DNA of 64,000 nt from Sphingomonas sp. (GTDB lineage: Bacteria > Pseudomonadota > Alphaproteobacteria > Sphingomonadales > Sphingomonadaceae): positions 1,364,001 through 1,428,000 of the forward strand of contig NZ_JAFKLZ010000001.1 of NCBI RefSeq assembly GCF_017304615.1, in the 5' to 3' direction. This document shows, one piece after another, positions 17,477-26,214 of this stretch; the stretch's first letter is position 1, and each line of letters begins with the position of its first letter. A program made the translations under genes and the position numbers. The notes under the pieces are model-generated. The model did no database searches, was not told where the DNA came from, and saw only the letters and a program-made list of their open reading frames with translations.

Positions 17477-19005
17477 ACCGGAACCCCCCGGGTTTGGCGC
17501 CCGACGCTATCCTCCCGAACGCGCAGCATCGCCAGCGCCGCCAATACCATCACCCCCGCCGCGAACGCCATCGTCCAGATGGGTTCGGTCGGGAACCACG
17601 CCTTCATGATCGATCCCATGACGGTGGCGACCAACAATTGCGGCACGACGACAAAGACGTTGAACAACCCCATGTAAATCCCCAGCTTTCGCGGCGGCAG
17701 GCTGGAGGCGAGGATCGCATAGGGCATGGCGAGGATCGACGCCCAGGCGATGCCGATACCCACTTCGCTGACGAGCAACGCGCGGGCATCGTGGACGATG
17801 AAGAAGCTGGCATAGCCCGCCGCCCCGCACAGCAGGCCGACGATGTGGGTCCGCGCCTGACCGATCCTCGCCGCGAGCCATGGCAACAATGTGAGCGCGG
17901 CCACCGCCGCGACGCCGTTATAGACGCCGAACAAAGTATCGACCCATTGTCCGGCTTCCTGAAAGCGCGGGCTATCGCGATTGGGCGCGTCGAAGAAATA
18001 TTGCGCCACTACCGGCCCGGTGTTGATCCACATGATGAACAGCGCCGACCAGGTGAAGAACTGGACCAGCGCGAGCTTCTTCATCAGCGGCGGCATGCCG
18101 GTGAAATCGCCAACGATATGGCCGAGCATCGCGGCTCCACGCCCCTGTCGCGCCCGCCAGATCACGAAGATGCTTGCCAGCCCGTACCCGGCGACCAGGG
18201 CGGCAAGCAGATACATTTCCTTTTGAAGATCGAACCGGTGCACGCCGATCGCGATCAGTCCCCCGGCAACGATCCATGTCAGGCAATTGGCATAGGTCCG
18301 CGCCGCCAACACACGGATCGTCTCGCCGTGCGCTTCCTCGGGGTCGCGATCGAACGACGCCATTTGCGCCGGATCGTATTCGCGCGTTGTCACGATCGTC
18401 CAAAGCACTGACAGAAACAGAGCGGCCCCGCCGAACCAGAACGCAAAGCGCACGGTGTCGGGTATCTGGCCCCCGACCGCCGCGTTGGAGACGCCGAGAT
18501 GCTCCAGAATGTTCGGGAATATCGACCCGACCACGGCACCCGCACCGATAAAGGCGGTCTGCACCGCATAGCCGATACTGTGCTGGTCCTTGCGCAGCAT
18601 GTCGCCGACGAACGCACGGAATGGCTCCATCGAAATGTTGAGCGACGCGTCGAGCACCCACAGCATGGCCGCGGCGAAAAGCAGCACATGCGCCTGCGGC
18701 ATGACCACCAACGCCAGCGTCGCCAGGATCGCCCCGGTCAGGAAATAGGGCCGCCGCCGTCCTAGCCGCCCCAGCCAGGTGCGGTCGGACATGTGGCCGA
18801 TGATCGGCTGGACCAGCAATCCGGTAAGCGGCGCCGCCACCCAGAGCGCGGGCAGATCGTCCAGGCTCGACCCAAGCGTCTGGAAGACCCGGCTCATGTT
18901 CGCGTTCTGCAGCGCGAAACCGATCTGGATGCCGAAAAAGCCGAACGAAATATTCCAAAGGCCGCGCCAATTCTGCCGCGGCTTTTCCAACATTGCCGCG
19001 TCCAT
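17473..19005 (-). CDS. MFS sugar transporter of the alpha-glucan locus
   Basis: This 510-residue inner-membrane MFS protein ([20 protein letters not shown]...) has twelve hydrophobic segments and the pattern of glycoside/sucrose-type (SLC45-like) carriers: GFFGIQIGFALQNANMSRVFQ and PIIGHMSDRTWLGRLGRRRPY. The start codon overlaps the LacI stop by one base (TGATG), so it is translated with the repressor. In Caulobacter crescentus a comparable set, MalA (TonB receptor), MalY (MFS) and MalI (LacI), carries maltodextrins. By analogy this protein moves maltose or short maltodextrins from periplasm to cytoplasm. Confidence 0.88.
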   Translation of the reverse strand: MDAAMLEKPRQNWRGLWNISFGFFGIQIGFALQNANMSRVFQTLGSSLDDLPALWVAAPLTGLLVQPIIGHMSDRTWLGRLGRRRPYFLTGAILATLALVVMPQAHVLLFAAAMLWVLDASLNISMEPFRAFVGDMLRKDQHSIGYAVQTAFIGAGAVVGSIFPNILEHLGVSNAAVGGQIPDTVRFAFWFGGAALFLSVLWTIVTTREYDPAQMASFDRDPEEAHGETIRVLAARTYANCLTWIVAGGLIAIGVHRFDLQKEMYLLAALVAGYGLASIFVIWRARQGRGAAMLGHIVGDFTGMPPLMKKLALVQFFTWSALFIMWINTGPVVAQYFFDAPNRDSPRFQEAGQWVDTLFGVYNGVAAVAALTLLPWLAARIGQARTHIVGLLCGAAGYASFFIVHDARALLVSEVGIGIAWASILAMPYAILASSLPPRKLGIYMGLFNVFVVVPQLLVATVMGSIMKAWFPTEPIWTMAFAAGVMVLAALAMLRVREDSVGRQTRGVPV

Positions 19006-20036
19006 CACTTGGCCTCGGCGGTCGAGCGGCGGACGATCAGGCGCGGCGGCAGGACCACCGCCTCGGTTTCCTCCGACCGGATGCGGCGAAGCAGTGTATC
19101 GACGAGCATCTCGCCGGCCTTCGCATAATCCTGCGCGATCGTGGTGAGCGGCGGGTGCGACAGGCTCGCGGCGGGGATGTCGTCGAACCCGACCACCGAC
19201 ACGTCGCGCGGAACGTCGAGTCCCGCTTCCTCCAGCGCGCGCATCGCGCCGATCGCAATCAGGTCGCTGGCCGCGAAGATGGCGTCGAACGGAATACCGC
19301 GCCCGATCAGTTTCTGGGCGGCTTCGTAGCCGGAGGCCTCGGTCGTGATGGCGTCGACTTGCAACCCGATATCGGGCTTCAATCCCGCACCGATCATCGC
19401 CTCGCATGCGCCGTGATACCGCTCTTCCAGTTCGGGCGAATGGCTCGACGCCTCACCCAGAAACGCGATCTTGCGGCGGCCGAGACCGATCAGGTGCGCC
19501 GCCGCATTGCGCCCGCCAAGGACATTGTCGCAGCCAATAGTAGTCCCCGGCTGGTCGGACTGGACCGATCCCCAGCGAACGAAATGCGTCCCTTGCGCCT
19601 CGAGCTGCTCCAGCCGTGAGCGATACGTCTCGTAATCACCATAGCCGAGCAGGATGATGCCGTCCGCCTTGTGGCTGTCCTCATAATCGACATGCCAGTT
19701 CGACGAGAGTTGCTGGAACGAGGTCAGCAAATCGTAGCCGCGCAACGAACACGTCCGCGCGATCGACCCCAGCATCGACAGGAAGAAGGGGTTAATGAGT
19801 GAATCGTCGGGCGTCGGATCTTCGAAGAACAGTAACGCCAGGGTGTTGGTGTGGCGGCTGCGCAGGGACGATGCGTTCTTGTCGACCTTGTAGTTGAGTT
19901 GCGCCGCGATCGCCTCGATGCGCTTGCGCGTCGCTTCGCTGACCGTGGGGTCGCCGCGCAGAGCGCGCGAGACGGTCGGCTGCGAAACGCCCGCGCGCTG
20001 CGCTATGTCGAACGACGTCGGCTTGTCGGATAGCAT
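19005..20036 (-). CDS. LacI-family repressor of the alpha-glucan locus
   Basis: The 343-residue regulator starts at the ATG at 20036 giving [20 protein letters not shown]; a longer frame adds an unlikely N-terminal extension. It shows the classic LacI helix-turn-helix ([21 protein letters not shown]) and hinge, followed by a periplasmic-binding-protein-like domain ending [11 protein letters not shown]...RLIVRRST. It sits between its MFS transporter (coupled by TGATG) and the divergent GH13 gene. The palindromes at 20227-20237 and 21728-21738 are its most likely operators. It probably represses the glucan genes until a maltodextrin-derived inducer binds (MalI/AglR-like). Confidence 0.93.
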   Translation of the reverse strand: MLSDKPTSFDIAQRAGVSQPTVSRALRGDPTVSEATRKRIEAIAAQLNYKVDKNASSLRSRHTNTLALLFFEDPTPDDSLINPFFLSMLGSIARTCSLRGYDLLTSFQQLSSNWHVDYEDSHKADGIILLGYGDYETYRSRLEQLEAQGTHFVRWGSVQSDQPGTTIGCDNVLGGRNAAAHLIGLGRRKIAFLGEASSHSPELEERYHGACEAMIGAGLKPDIGLQVDAITTEASGYEAAQKLIGRGIPFDAIFAASDLIAIGAMRALEEAGLDVPRDVSVVGFDDIPAASLSHPPLTTIAQDYAKAGEMLVDTLLRRIRSEETEAVVLPPRLIVRRSTAEAK

Positions 20037-20226
20037 TGCCCGACGCTGTCTCCCCTTTCCGGCCGTCGAAAGCGACCGGCTCGGCGCCAGTGTAGCCGGG
20101 AGAAGGGCGCCGCGATAGGGTTCGCGCGCGAAACGTGTGTCAGGCACTTTTCCTCCCCGTGCGCCCTCTCGGGATGGGGCGGTCGCGCGACGCTAGGCGA
20201 GTGATGGCCCCGCCGATACGCCACTG

Positions 20227-20237
20227 CATACGTATTC
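20227..20237 (-). promoter_or_regulatory. candidate LacI-type operator upstream of the GH13 gene
   Basis: CATACGTATTC on the plus strand (GAATACGTATG on the minus) has the perfect 8-bp palindrome ATACGTAT at 20228-20235. It lies about 55-60 nt before the GH13 start at 20291 in the divergent gap with lacI. The same 11-mer occurs at 21728 before the TonB receptor. Confidence 0.6.
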
Positions 20238-20290
20238 GGCGGCGCGCGCGCTGCCAGGCGTGGCACAGGGCGCGAAAACCGGAGGACAGG

Positions 20291-21667
20291 ATGCTGAAAC
20301 TGATCGCGCTGGCGCTGCTGACGAGCATGATGAGCGCGCCTACTTACGCCGCGACCAAGGCGGCCGACCCGTACACGCCCAAGCCCTATGTCACACTGAA
20401 GCATCCAGCCTGGTCGAAGGATGCGGTGCTGTATCAGCTAAACATCCGCCAGTTCACGCGCGAGGGCACGTTCAAGGCGGCGGAGGCTCAACTGCCCCGT
20501 CTGAAGGAACTCGGCGTCGGCATTATCTGGCTGATGCCGATCAACCCGATCGGGGAGGAAAACCGCAAGGGAACGCTCGGCAGCCCATATTCGGTGAAGA
20601 ACTATTACGGCGTGAACCCGGAATTCGGGACGCTCGCCGAGCTAAAGTCGTTCGTCGCGGCCGCGCACAAGCTTGGGATGCACGTCATTCTCGATTGGGT
20701 CGCGAACCATACGGCGTGGGACAATCCCATGCACAAGTTGCATCCCGACTGGTACGAACATGACTGGAAGGGCGCGAACCGGCCGACGCCGTGGTGGGAC
20801 TGGTCGGACATCATCGACCTCGATTATTCGAAGCCCGGCCTACGCCGCTACATGACCGACGCGATGAAATATTGGGTGCGCGTCGCCGACATCGACGGAT
20901 TCCGGTGCGACGTGGCGGGCTACGTTCCGCTCGATTTCTGGGAGAATGCCCGCGCCGAACTCGACCGCATCAAGCCCGTCTTCATGCTCGCCGAGTTTGA
21001 CCAGCGCGACGTCCACCGCAAGGCGTTCGACGCGAGTTACGCGTGGAAATGGAACAACGCGATGGCAGACATCGCGGCGGGCAAGGCCGATGTCGGCGCG
21101 CTGTTCGGCTATTATTCGGAAACCGAAAGCGCGTGGCCTGCCGAGGCGATGCGGATGACCTATACCGAAAATCACGACCAGAATGCGTGGGAAGGCACCG
21201 AGTTCGAACGCTTCGGCAAGGCGCTGCCCAACGCGATCGTACTGTCGTTCGTCGGCGAGGGCATACCGCTGATCTACAACGGACAGGAAGCGGGCAACCC
21301 GAAGCGGCTGAAGTTCTTCGAACGCGATCCGATCGAATGGCGCGACCATCCCAACAACGACCTGTTCAAGCGCTTGATCGCCTTCCGCAAGGCGCACCCG
21401 GCGCTGTGGAATGCGCCATGGGGCGCGGCGATGACCCCTGTCGTGAACACCGCGCCGAGCAAGGTGCTGTCGTTCGTCCGCGCCAAGAACCGCGACAAGG
21501 TGTTCGCGCTGTTCAACCTCTCGGGCGATACGCAGACGATCGGCTTTACCGACGGGCCGAGCGACGGCCACTATGTCGACTTCGCCGATGGATCGGCGCT
21601 GACGATCACGCGATCGACCAGCGTGACGCTGGCGCCGTGGAGCTATCGAATCCTTAGTTCCAAGTAA
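20291..21667 (+). CDS. secreted GH13 alpha-amylase-family hydrolase
   Basis: This 458-residue glycoside hydrolase starts at MLKLIALALLTS, preceded by a GGAGGA ribosome site, with a Sec signal peptide ending ...APTYAAT. All four GH13 regions are present: DWVANHT, nucleophile Asp207 (DGFRCDVAG), acid/base Glu235 (MLAEFD) and Asp296 (TENHDQN). It should cleave alpha-1,4-glucans in the periplasm or outside the cell, feeding the TonB receptor and MFS carrier. It is the first gene of the operon facing lacI and carries a candidate operator upstream. Exact specificity (amylase or maltogenic) is not resolved. Confidence 0.93.
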   Translation: MLKLIALALLTSMMSAPTYAATKAADPYTPKPYVTLKHPAWSKDAVLYQLNIRQFTREGTFKAAEAQLPRLKELGVGIIWLMPINPIGEENRKGTLGSPYSVKNYYGVNPEFGTLAELKSFVAAAHKLGMHVILDWVANHTAWDNPMHKLHPDWYEHDWKGANRPTPWWDWSDIIDLDYSKPGLRRYMTDAMKYWVRVADIDGFRCDVAGYVPLDFWENARAELDRIKPVFMLAEFDQRDVHRKAFDASYAWKWNNAMADIAAGKADVGALFGYYSETESAWPAEAMRMTYTENHDQNAWEGTEFERFGKALPNAIVLSFVGEGIPLIYNGQEAGNPKRLKFFERDPIEWRDHPNNDLFKRLIAFRKAHPALWNAPWGAAMTPVVNTAPSKVLSFVRAKNRDKVFALFNLSGDTQTIGFTDGPSDGHYVDFADGSALTITRSTSVTLAPWSYRILSSK

Positions 21668-21681
21668 GTGCGCCGGCGACG

Positions 21682-21721
21682 AACACCGGGCGATGCATTC
21701 GCGCAACACCGAGTGATGCAT
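21682..21721 (+). repeat. imperfect 17-bp direct repeat, two copies
   Basis: AACACCGGGCGATGCAT (21682-21698) and AACACCGAGTGATGCAT (21705-21721) match at 15 of 17 bases with a 23-bp period. They lie between the GH13 stop and the palindromic operator before the TonB receptor. They could be activator sites or half-operators; function is unknown. Confidence 0.5.
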
Positions 21722-21727
21722 ATTCTT

Positions 21728-21738
21728 GAATACGTATG
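21728..21738 (+). promoter_or_regulatory. candidate LacI-type operator upstream of the TonB receptor
   Basis: GAATACGTATG contains ATACGTAT (21730-21737) and is identical to the site at 20227-20237 on the other strand. It lies 110 nt before the receptor start at 21848, so the receptor operon probably has its own LacI-controlled promoter. Confidence 0.6.
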
Positions 21739-21847
21739 TGGCCGACTTGGCCGATTTCGCGCCGGCAAATAGGGGCGGCAAGTCCGTAACGCGCCAAGTG
21801 GGCGCGCACCGAGGCCAAAGTTGGCGCGGCTGCAAGGGGAGGAATTA

Positions 21848-24634
21848 ATGCGCTTTTCTCGATCCATTCGTCGTACCGATCTCGCACTGCGCGTCAGCTG
21901 CATCGCGTTGGCCGGTGCGCTGGCCGCCGTCGCATCGCCCGCGGCCGCACAGGACACCGCTGCGTCCGATCAAGCCGCCGACGCCGCCAACGACATCGTC
22001 GTGTCGGGCTTCCGCGCCTCGCTGCAAAGCGCGACCGCCAAGAAGAAGAATGTCGATCAGGTCGTCGAATCTGTCACGGCCGAAGACATCGGCAAGCTGC
22101 CCGACGCGTCGATCGCGGAATCGATCGCCCGCCTCCCCGGCCTCACCTCGCAGCGCCTTTCGGGTCGCTCCAATAGCATCTCGATCCGCGGCTTCTCGCC
22201 CGATTTCTCGACGACGCTGCTGAACGGCCGCGAACAGACCTCGACCGGCGACAACCGCGCGGTCGAATATGACCAGTATCCGTCGGAAGTCGTCAATTCG
22301 GTGCTGGTCTACAAGACGCCGATGGCGTCGATCATCGGCCAGGGCCTGTCGGGCACGGTCGACCTGCGCACGATCCGCCCGCTCGAATACGGCAAGACCG
22401 TCGTGTCGATCGGCGCGCGCGGCTCCTACGCCGATCTGGGCAAGCTCAACGCGAAGTCGCGTGACCTCGGCTACCGCGTCAACGGCGTCTATGTCGGCCA
22501 GTTCATGAACGACACGCTCGGCGTCGCCCTGTCGGCCAGCTATGTCAACGAACCTTATCAGATCAGCGAGTTCAACTCGTGGGGGTACGCCAACACGACG
22601 GCGGCGGCCACACCGGTCGTGATCGGCGGGTCCAAGTCGTACAACACGTCCACCACGCTCAAGCGGCTCGGTCTCCAGGGCACCGTCGAGTGGAAGCCGG
22701 CACCGAACTTCACGACGACGTTCGACGCCTTCTATTCGGACTTCAAGGACGACCAGATCAAGCGCGGCATCGAATTGCCGCTTTATTGGGGCGGCGCGCC
22801 GCTTACAAATGCGCAGACCGACCCGTCAACCGGGCTCATCACCTCTGGCACCTTCACCGGCGTGAAGGGCGTCGTCCGCAACGACGCATTCCAGCGCCAC
22901 GCCAAGCTCTATTCGTTCGGGTGGAACGGCGCGTACAAAGGCGACAATGGCTGGAACGCCTATCTCGACGTCAGCTATTCGAAGACCGATCGCAACGAGC
23001 TCAACATCGAAAGCTATTCGGGCACGGGCCGCGCCGGGGTTGGCGCGACCGACACGATCGGCTTCAGCAGCGGCCTGCAAGGTTCGACCTTCACGCACAA
23101 CCTCAACTATGGCGACTACAACCTGATCCAGCTGACCAGTCCGCAAGGTTGGGGCGGCACGCAGATCGCGACCAACGGGACCCAGGTGGTCGGCGGACAG
23201 GATGGCTATTACAACAACCGGTTCATCAGGGACGAGCTTTGGCAATACCGCGCCGAGGTCGAGAAGGAGATCGACAACGGGTTCATTCGGTCCGTGCAGT
23301 TCGGCCTGAATTACACCAACCGTTCCAAGGCGTTGACGCCGGACGAATATTTCCTGGGGCTGAAGGCCAACACCAACGGCACGACCAGCGTGTCGATTCC
23401 CAGCCAGTATCGGCTCGGGATGACCAACCTGCTGTTCGGCCTGGGTCCGGTGGTGAGCTACGACCCTGTCGCGCTGGTCAAGAGCGGGATCTACAACCTC
23501 GTGCCGAACCCCTATGGCGACGTCGTGGTCAAGGCCTATGACATCCGCGAAAAGCTGATGACAGGCTATTTCCAGACCAACATCAAGCACCAGATGGGCG
23601 CGTCCGAACTGACCGGCAATGTAGGCGTTCAGGTGATTGTGACCGACCAGAACTCCAACGGCGCGTCGGCAGTGTATCTCGGGGCCAACCCGAACGGCTC
23701 GCCCAATATCGGCGTGGCGCGGCGCAACGCCAGCACCGATTATGTCGACGTCCTGCCCAGCCTGAACCTGTCGCTGCGCCTGCCGAGCGATTTCGTGATC
23801 CGCTTCGCTGCGGCGCGCGAGATCATCCGGCCGCGCCTCGACGACATGCGCGCGACGGTGAGCTTCGGCTACACCTTCGCGACGATCAACGGACAGAACT
23901 TCGCCCAGGTCACCGGCAGCTCCGGCAATCCGGATTTGCGGCCGTGGCGCGCGAATGCGGTCGACCTGACCTTCGAGAAGTATTTCGGCGAGAAGGGCTT
24001 CATCTCGGCGCAGTTCTTCTACAAGGATCTGAAGAGCTACATCTACAATCAGGATACGGTGATCCCCACCACCAGCCTGGCGCTCGCTAGCCCGGGTCCG
24101 CAATATATCATCTCGCCCACCGCGGTGCTCAACACGCCAATCAACGGCAAGGGCGGCTCGCTTTACGGCGCCGAACTCGCGGCGACCCTGCCCTTCTCGA
24201 CCTTCACCTCGGCGCTCGACGGCTTCGGCATCACGGGTGGCGCGTCTTACACCAAGACGCAGATCCACCCGACGCCGGGCGCGCCGTCGGAGGACATTCC
24301 GGGCTATTCGAAGTGGGTCGCCAACGGCACGCTCTTCTTCGAGAAGTGGGGCTTCAATGCGCGCGGCAGCGTCCGTTACCGTTCGACTTTCGTCGGCGAA
24401 GTATCAGGCTTCGCGGCCAACCGCGTCCGTCGCCGCGCGGCGCCGGAAACGATCGTCGATGCGCAGGTCGGCTATGACTTCGGCGGCGCGCTGAAGGGTC
24501 TGTCGATCTACGTCCAGGGACAGAACCTGACCGACGAGCCGTTCACGACCTACAACCCGAACCACCCAGAACAGGTGATCGACTATCAGAAATATGGTCG
24601 CCGGTTCCTGGCCGGGGCGTCATTCAAGTTCTGA
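21848..24634 (+). CDS. TonB-dependent receptor, probable maltodextrin receptor
   Basis: The 928-residue outer-membrane receptor starts at the ATG at 21848 after AAGGGGAGGAATTA. It has a signal peptide (ending ASPAAAQDT), a TonB-box-like DIVVSGFRASLQSA, a plug (EDIGKLPDASIAESIARLPG, SIRGFSPDF) and a large barrel ending ...AGASFKF. The DIVVSGFRASLQ start is typical of the sugar-type receptors of Caulobacter, Xanthomonas and sphingomonads. Together with the flanking GH13/GH97 enzymes and the LacI operator this points to import of maltodextrins, like C. crescentus MalA. A 13-bp hairpin separates it from the halogenase gene. Confidence 0.94.
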   Translation: MRFSRSIRRTDLALRVSCIALAGALAAVASPAAAQDTAASDQAADAANDIVVSGFRASLQSATAKKKNVDQVVESVTAEDIGKLPDASIAESIARLPGLTSQRLSGRSNSISIRGFSPDFSTTLLNGREQTSTGDNRAVEYDQYPSEVVNSVLVYKTPMASIIGQGLSGTVDLRTIRPLEYGKTVVSIGARGSYADLGKLNAKSRDLGYRVNGVYVGQFMNDTLGVALSASYVNEPYQISEFNSWGYANTTAAATPVVIGGSKSYNTSTTLKRLGLQGTVEWKPAPNFTTTFDAFYSDFKDDQIKRGIELPLYWGGAPLTNAQTDPSTGLITSGTFTGVKGVVRNDAFQRHAKLYSFGWNGAYKGDNGWNAYLDVSYSKTDRNELNIESYSGTGRAGVGATDTIGFSSGLQGSTFTHNLNYGDYNLIQLTSPQGWGGTQIATNGTQVVGGQDGYYNNRFIRDELWQYRAEVEKEIDNGFIRSVQFGLNYTNRSKALTPDEYFLGLKANTNGTTSVSIPSQYRLGMTNLLFGLGPVVSYDPVALVKSGIYNLVPNPYGDVVVKAYDIREKLMTGYFQTNIKHQMGASELTGNVGVQVIVTDQNSNGASAVYLGANPNGSPNIGVARRNASTDYVDVLPSLNLSLRLPSDFVIRFAAAREIIRPRLDDMRATVSFGYTFATINGQNFAQVTGSSGNPDLRPWRANAVDLTFEKYFGEKGFISAQFFYKDLKSYIYNQDTVIPTTSLALASPGPQYIISPTAVLNTPINGKGGSLYGAELAATLPFSTFTSALDGFGITGGASYTKTQIHPTPGAPSEDIPGYSKWVANGTLFFEKWGFNARGSVRYRSTFVGEVSGFAANRVRRRAAPETIVDAQVGYDFGGALKGLSIYVQGQNLTDEPFTTYNPNHPEQVIDYQKYGRRFLAGASFKF

Positions 24635-24644
24635 CATAGCCGCG

Positions 24645-24676
24645 GACGCCGCCGGTCGCCTATGACCGGCGGCGTC
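24645..24676 (+). terminator. 13-bp hairpin between TonB receptor and halogenase genes
   Basis: GACGCCGCCGGTC (24645-24657) pairs perfectly with GACCGGCGGCGTC (24664-24676) around a 6-nt loop. A T5 run follows only 13 nt later (24690-24694). It could act as a leaky terminator or an mRNA stabiliser, making the receptor more abundant than the downstream enzymes. Confidence 0.5.
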
Positions 24677-24696
24677 TCGAGGCGAAGGATTTTTCC

Positions 24697-26214
24697 GTGG
24701 AGCAGCGCACACAGACGCTCGTCATCGTCGGCGGTGGCACCGCCGGATGGATGACAGCCGCCATGACCGCGCGGTTCCTGGAAAGCGGCTGGCGCATCGT
24801 GCTGGTCGAATCGGACGCGATCGGCACGGTCGGCGTCGGTGAATCGACCATTCCGCAAATCCAGTTGTTCAACGCCGCGCTCGGGCTCGACGAGGACGAC
24901 TTCCTCCGCGCGACGCAGGGCACGATCAAGCTGGGGATCGAATTCGACGGCTGGACCCAGCCGGGCGAGCGCTACATGCACGCGTTCGGCACGATCGGGC
25001 GCGGACTCGGCCTGACCCAATTCCATCATTACTGGCTGCGCGCGCGCCAGGCGGGAAGCGCGCAGGCCCTTTCGAGCTATTCTCTCAACGAAACCGCCGC
25101 CCGCCGGCTGAAGTTCGCTCGCCAGACCGGGCCGCAGCCGGGCGTCATTCCGCCGATGCCCTACGCCTTTCAGTTCGATGCCGCGCTCTACGCCGCCTAT
25201 CTGCGCCGATATGCCGAAGCGCGCGGCGTCGTACGGGTCGAGGGTCGGATCGTCGGCGTAAAGCGTATCGGCGAGAGCGGCGATGTCGCGTCGGTGCGGC
25301 TGGACGACGACTGCGCGGTGGCGGGCGACCTGTTCGTCGACGCGTCGGGCTTCCGCTCGCTGCTGCTTGGCGAGGCGCTGGGGGTGGGGTTCGAGGACTG
25401 GTCGCACTGGCTGCCGTGCGACCGAGCGATGGCGGTGCCCTGCGCGCTCGGCGGCGATTTCACGCCCTACACCCGGGCGACGGCGCGCAAGGCCGGGTGG
25501 CAATGGCGCATCCCGCTCCAGCACCGCATCGGCAACGGCTATGTCTATGCCAGCAAGCACGTCTCCGACGACGAGGCGGCGGCGACCCTGCTCGCCAATC
25601 TCGACGGCGAAGCGATGGCCGATCCCAAGCCGCTTCGCTTCACCGCGGGAAAGCGCGATGCGTTCTTCGTCTGCAACGTGGTCGCGATCGGGCTCGCATC
25701 GGGATTTCTCGAGCCGCTCGAATCGACCAGTATCCACCTGATCCAGACCGCGATCGCGCGATTGCTCGACTTGCTGCCGGGCGGTCCGGTCAGCGACGCG
25801 GCGCGCGCCGAATATAACCGCCTCGCGCATTTCGAGTTCGACCGCATCCGCGACTTCCTCGTGCTGCACTATCACGCGAACCAGCGCGTCGGTGAGCCTT
25901 TGTGGGACCACGCCCGCATGATGTCCCTGCCCGAGGAACTGGACCGCAAGCTCGCCTTGTGGCGCGCGACCGGGAACGTCTCACGGCTCCCCGACGAATT
26001 GTTCGCCGAACCCGCCTGGGTCCAGGTGCTGATCGGCCAGGGCATCATCCCAGATCGCTATCACCCCCTCGCCGACCAGCTCGACAGCAGCGACCTCGAC
26101 GGCTTCCTGTCGACGGTCGCCACCGTCGTCGACCGCACCGCTGCGGCGATGCGGAGCCATGCCGATTTCATCGCGCGCCACTGCGCCGCGCCAACCCGGA
26201 GCCTGACCGCATGA
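24697..26214 (+). CDS. flavin-dependent tryptophan halogenase-family protein
   Basis: This 505-residue protein starts at GTG and has the whole signature of FADH2-dependent halogenases. Seen are the GxGxxG dinucleotide motif (VIVGGGTAGWMTA, residues about 9-21), Lys78 in TIKLGIEF at the place of the catalytic lysine of PrnA (K79), WxWxIP at residues 268-273 (WQWRIP), and Glu342 in EPLESTSI at the place of PrnA E346. It would chlorinate or brominate an electron-rich aromatic substrate given reduced flavin. No flavin reductase or biosynthetic genes are near; the gene sits between a maltodextrin receptor and GH13 enzymes and overlaps the next start (ATGA). Its substrate is unknown. Confidence 0.92.
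   Translation: MEQRTQTLVIVGGGTAGWMTAAMTARFLESGWRIVLVESDAIGTVGVGESTIPQIQLFNAALGLDEDDFLRATQGTIKLGIEFDGWTQPGERYMHAFGTIGRGLGLTQFHHYWLRARQAGSAQALSSYSLNETAARRLKFARQTGPQPGVIPPMPYAFQFDAALYAAYLRRYAEARGVVRVEGRIVGVKRIGESGDVASVRLDDDCAVAGDLFVDASGFRSLLLGEALGVGFEDWSHWLPCDRAMAVPCALGGDFTPYTRATARKAGWQWRIPLQHRIGNGYVYASKHVSDDEAAATLLANLDGEAMADPKPLRFTAGKRDAFFVCNVVAIGLASGFLEPLESTSIHLIQTAIARLLDLLPGGPVSDAARAEYNRLAHFEFDRIRDFLVLHYHANQRVGEPLWDHARMMSLPEELDRKLALWRATGNVSRLPDELFAEPAWVQVLIGQGIIPDRYHPLADQLDSSDLDGFLSTVATVVDRTAAAMRSHADFIARHCAAPTRSLTA

Noticed and set aside
22826..24268. 480-codon minus-strand frame opposite the second TonB receptor
   Set aside because: Shadow of the receptor gene with no recognisable domain.
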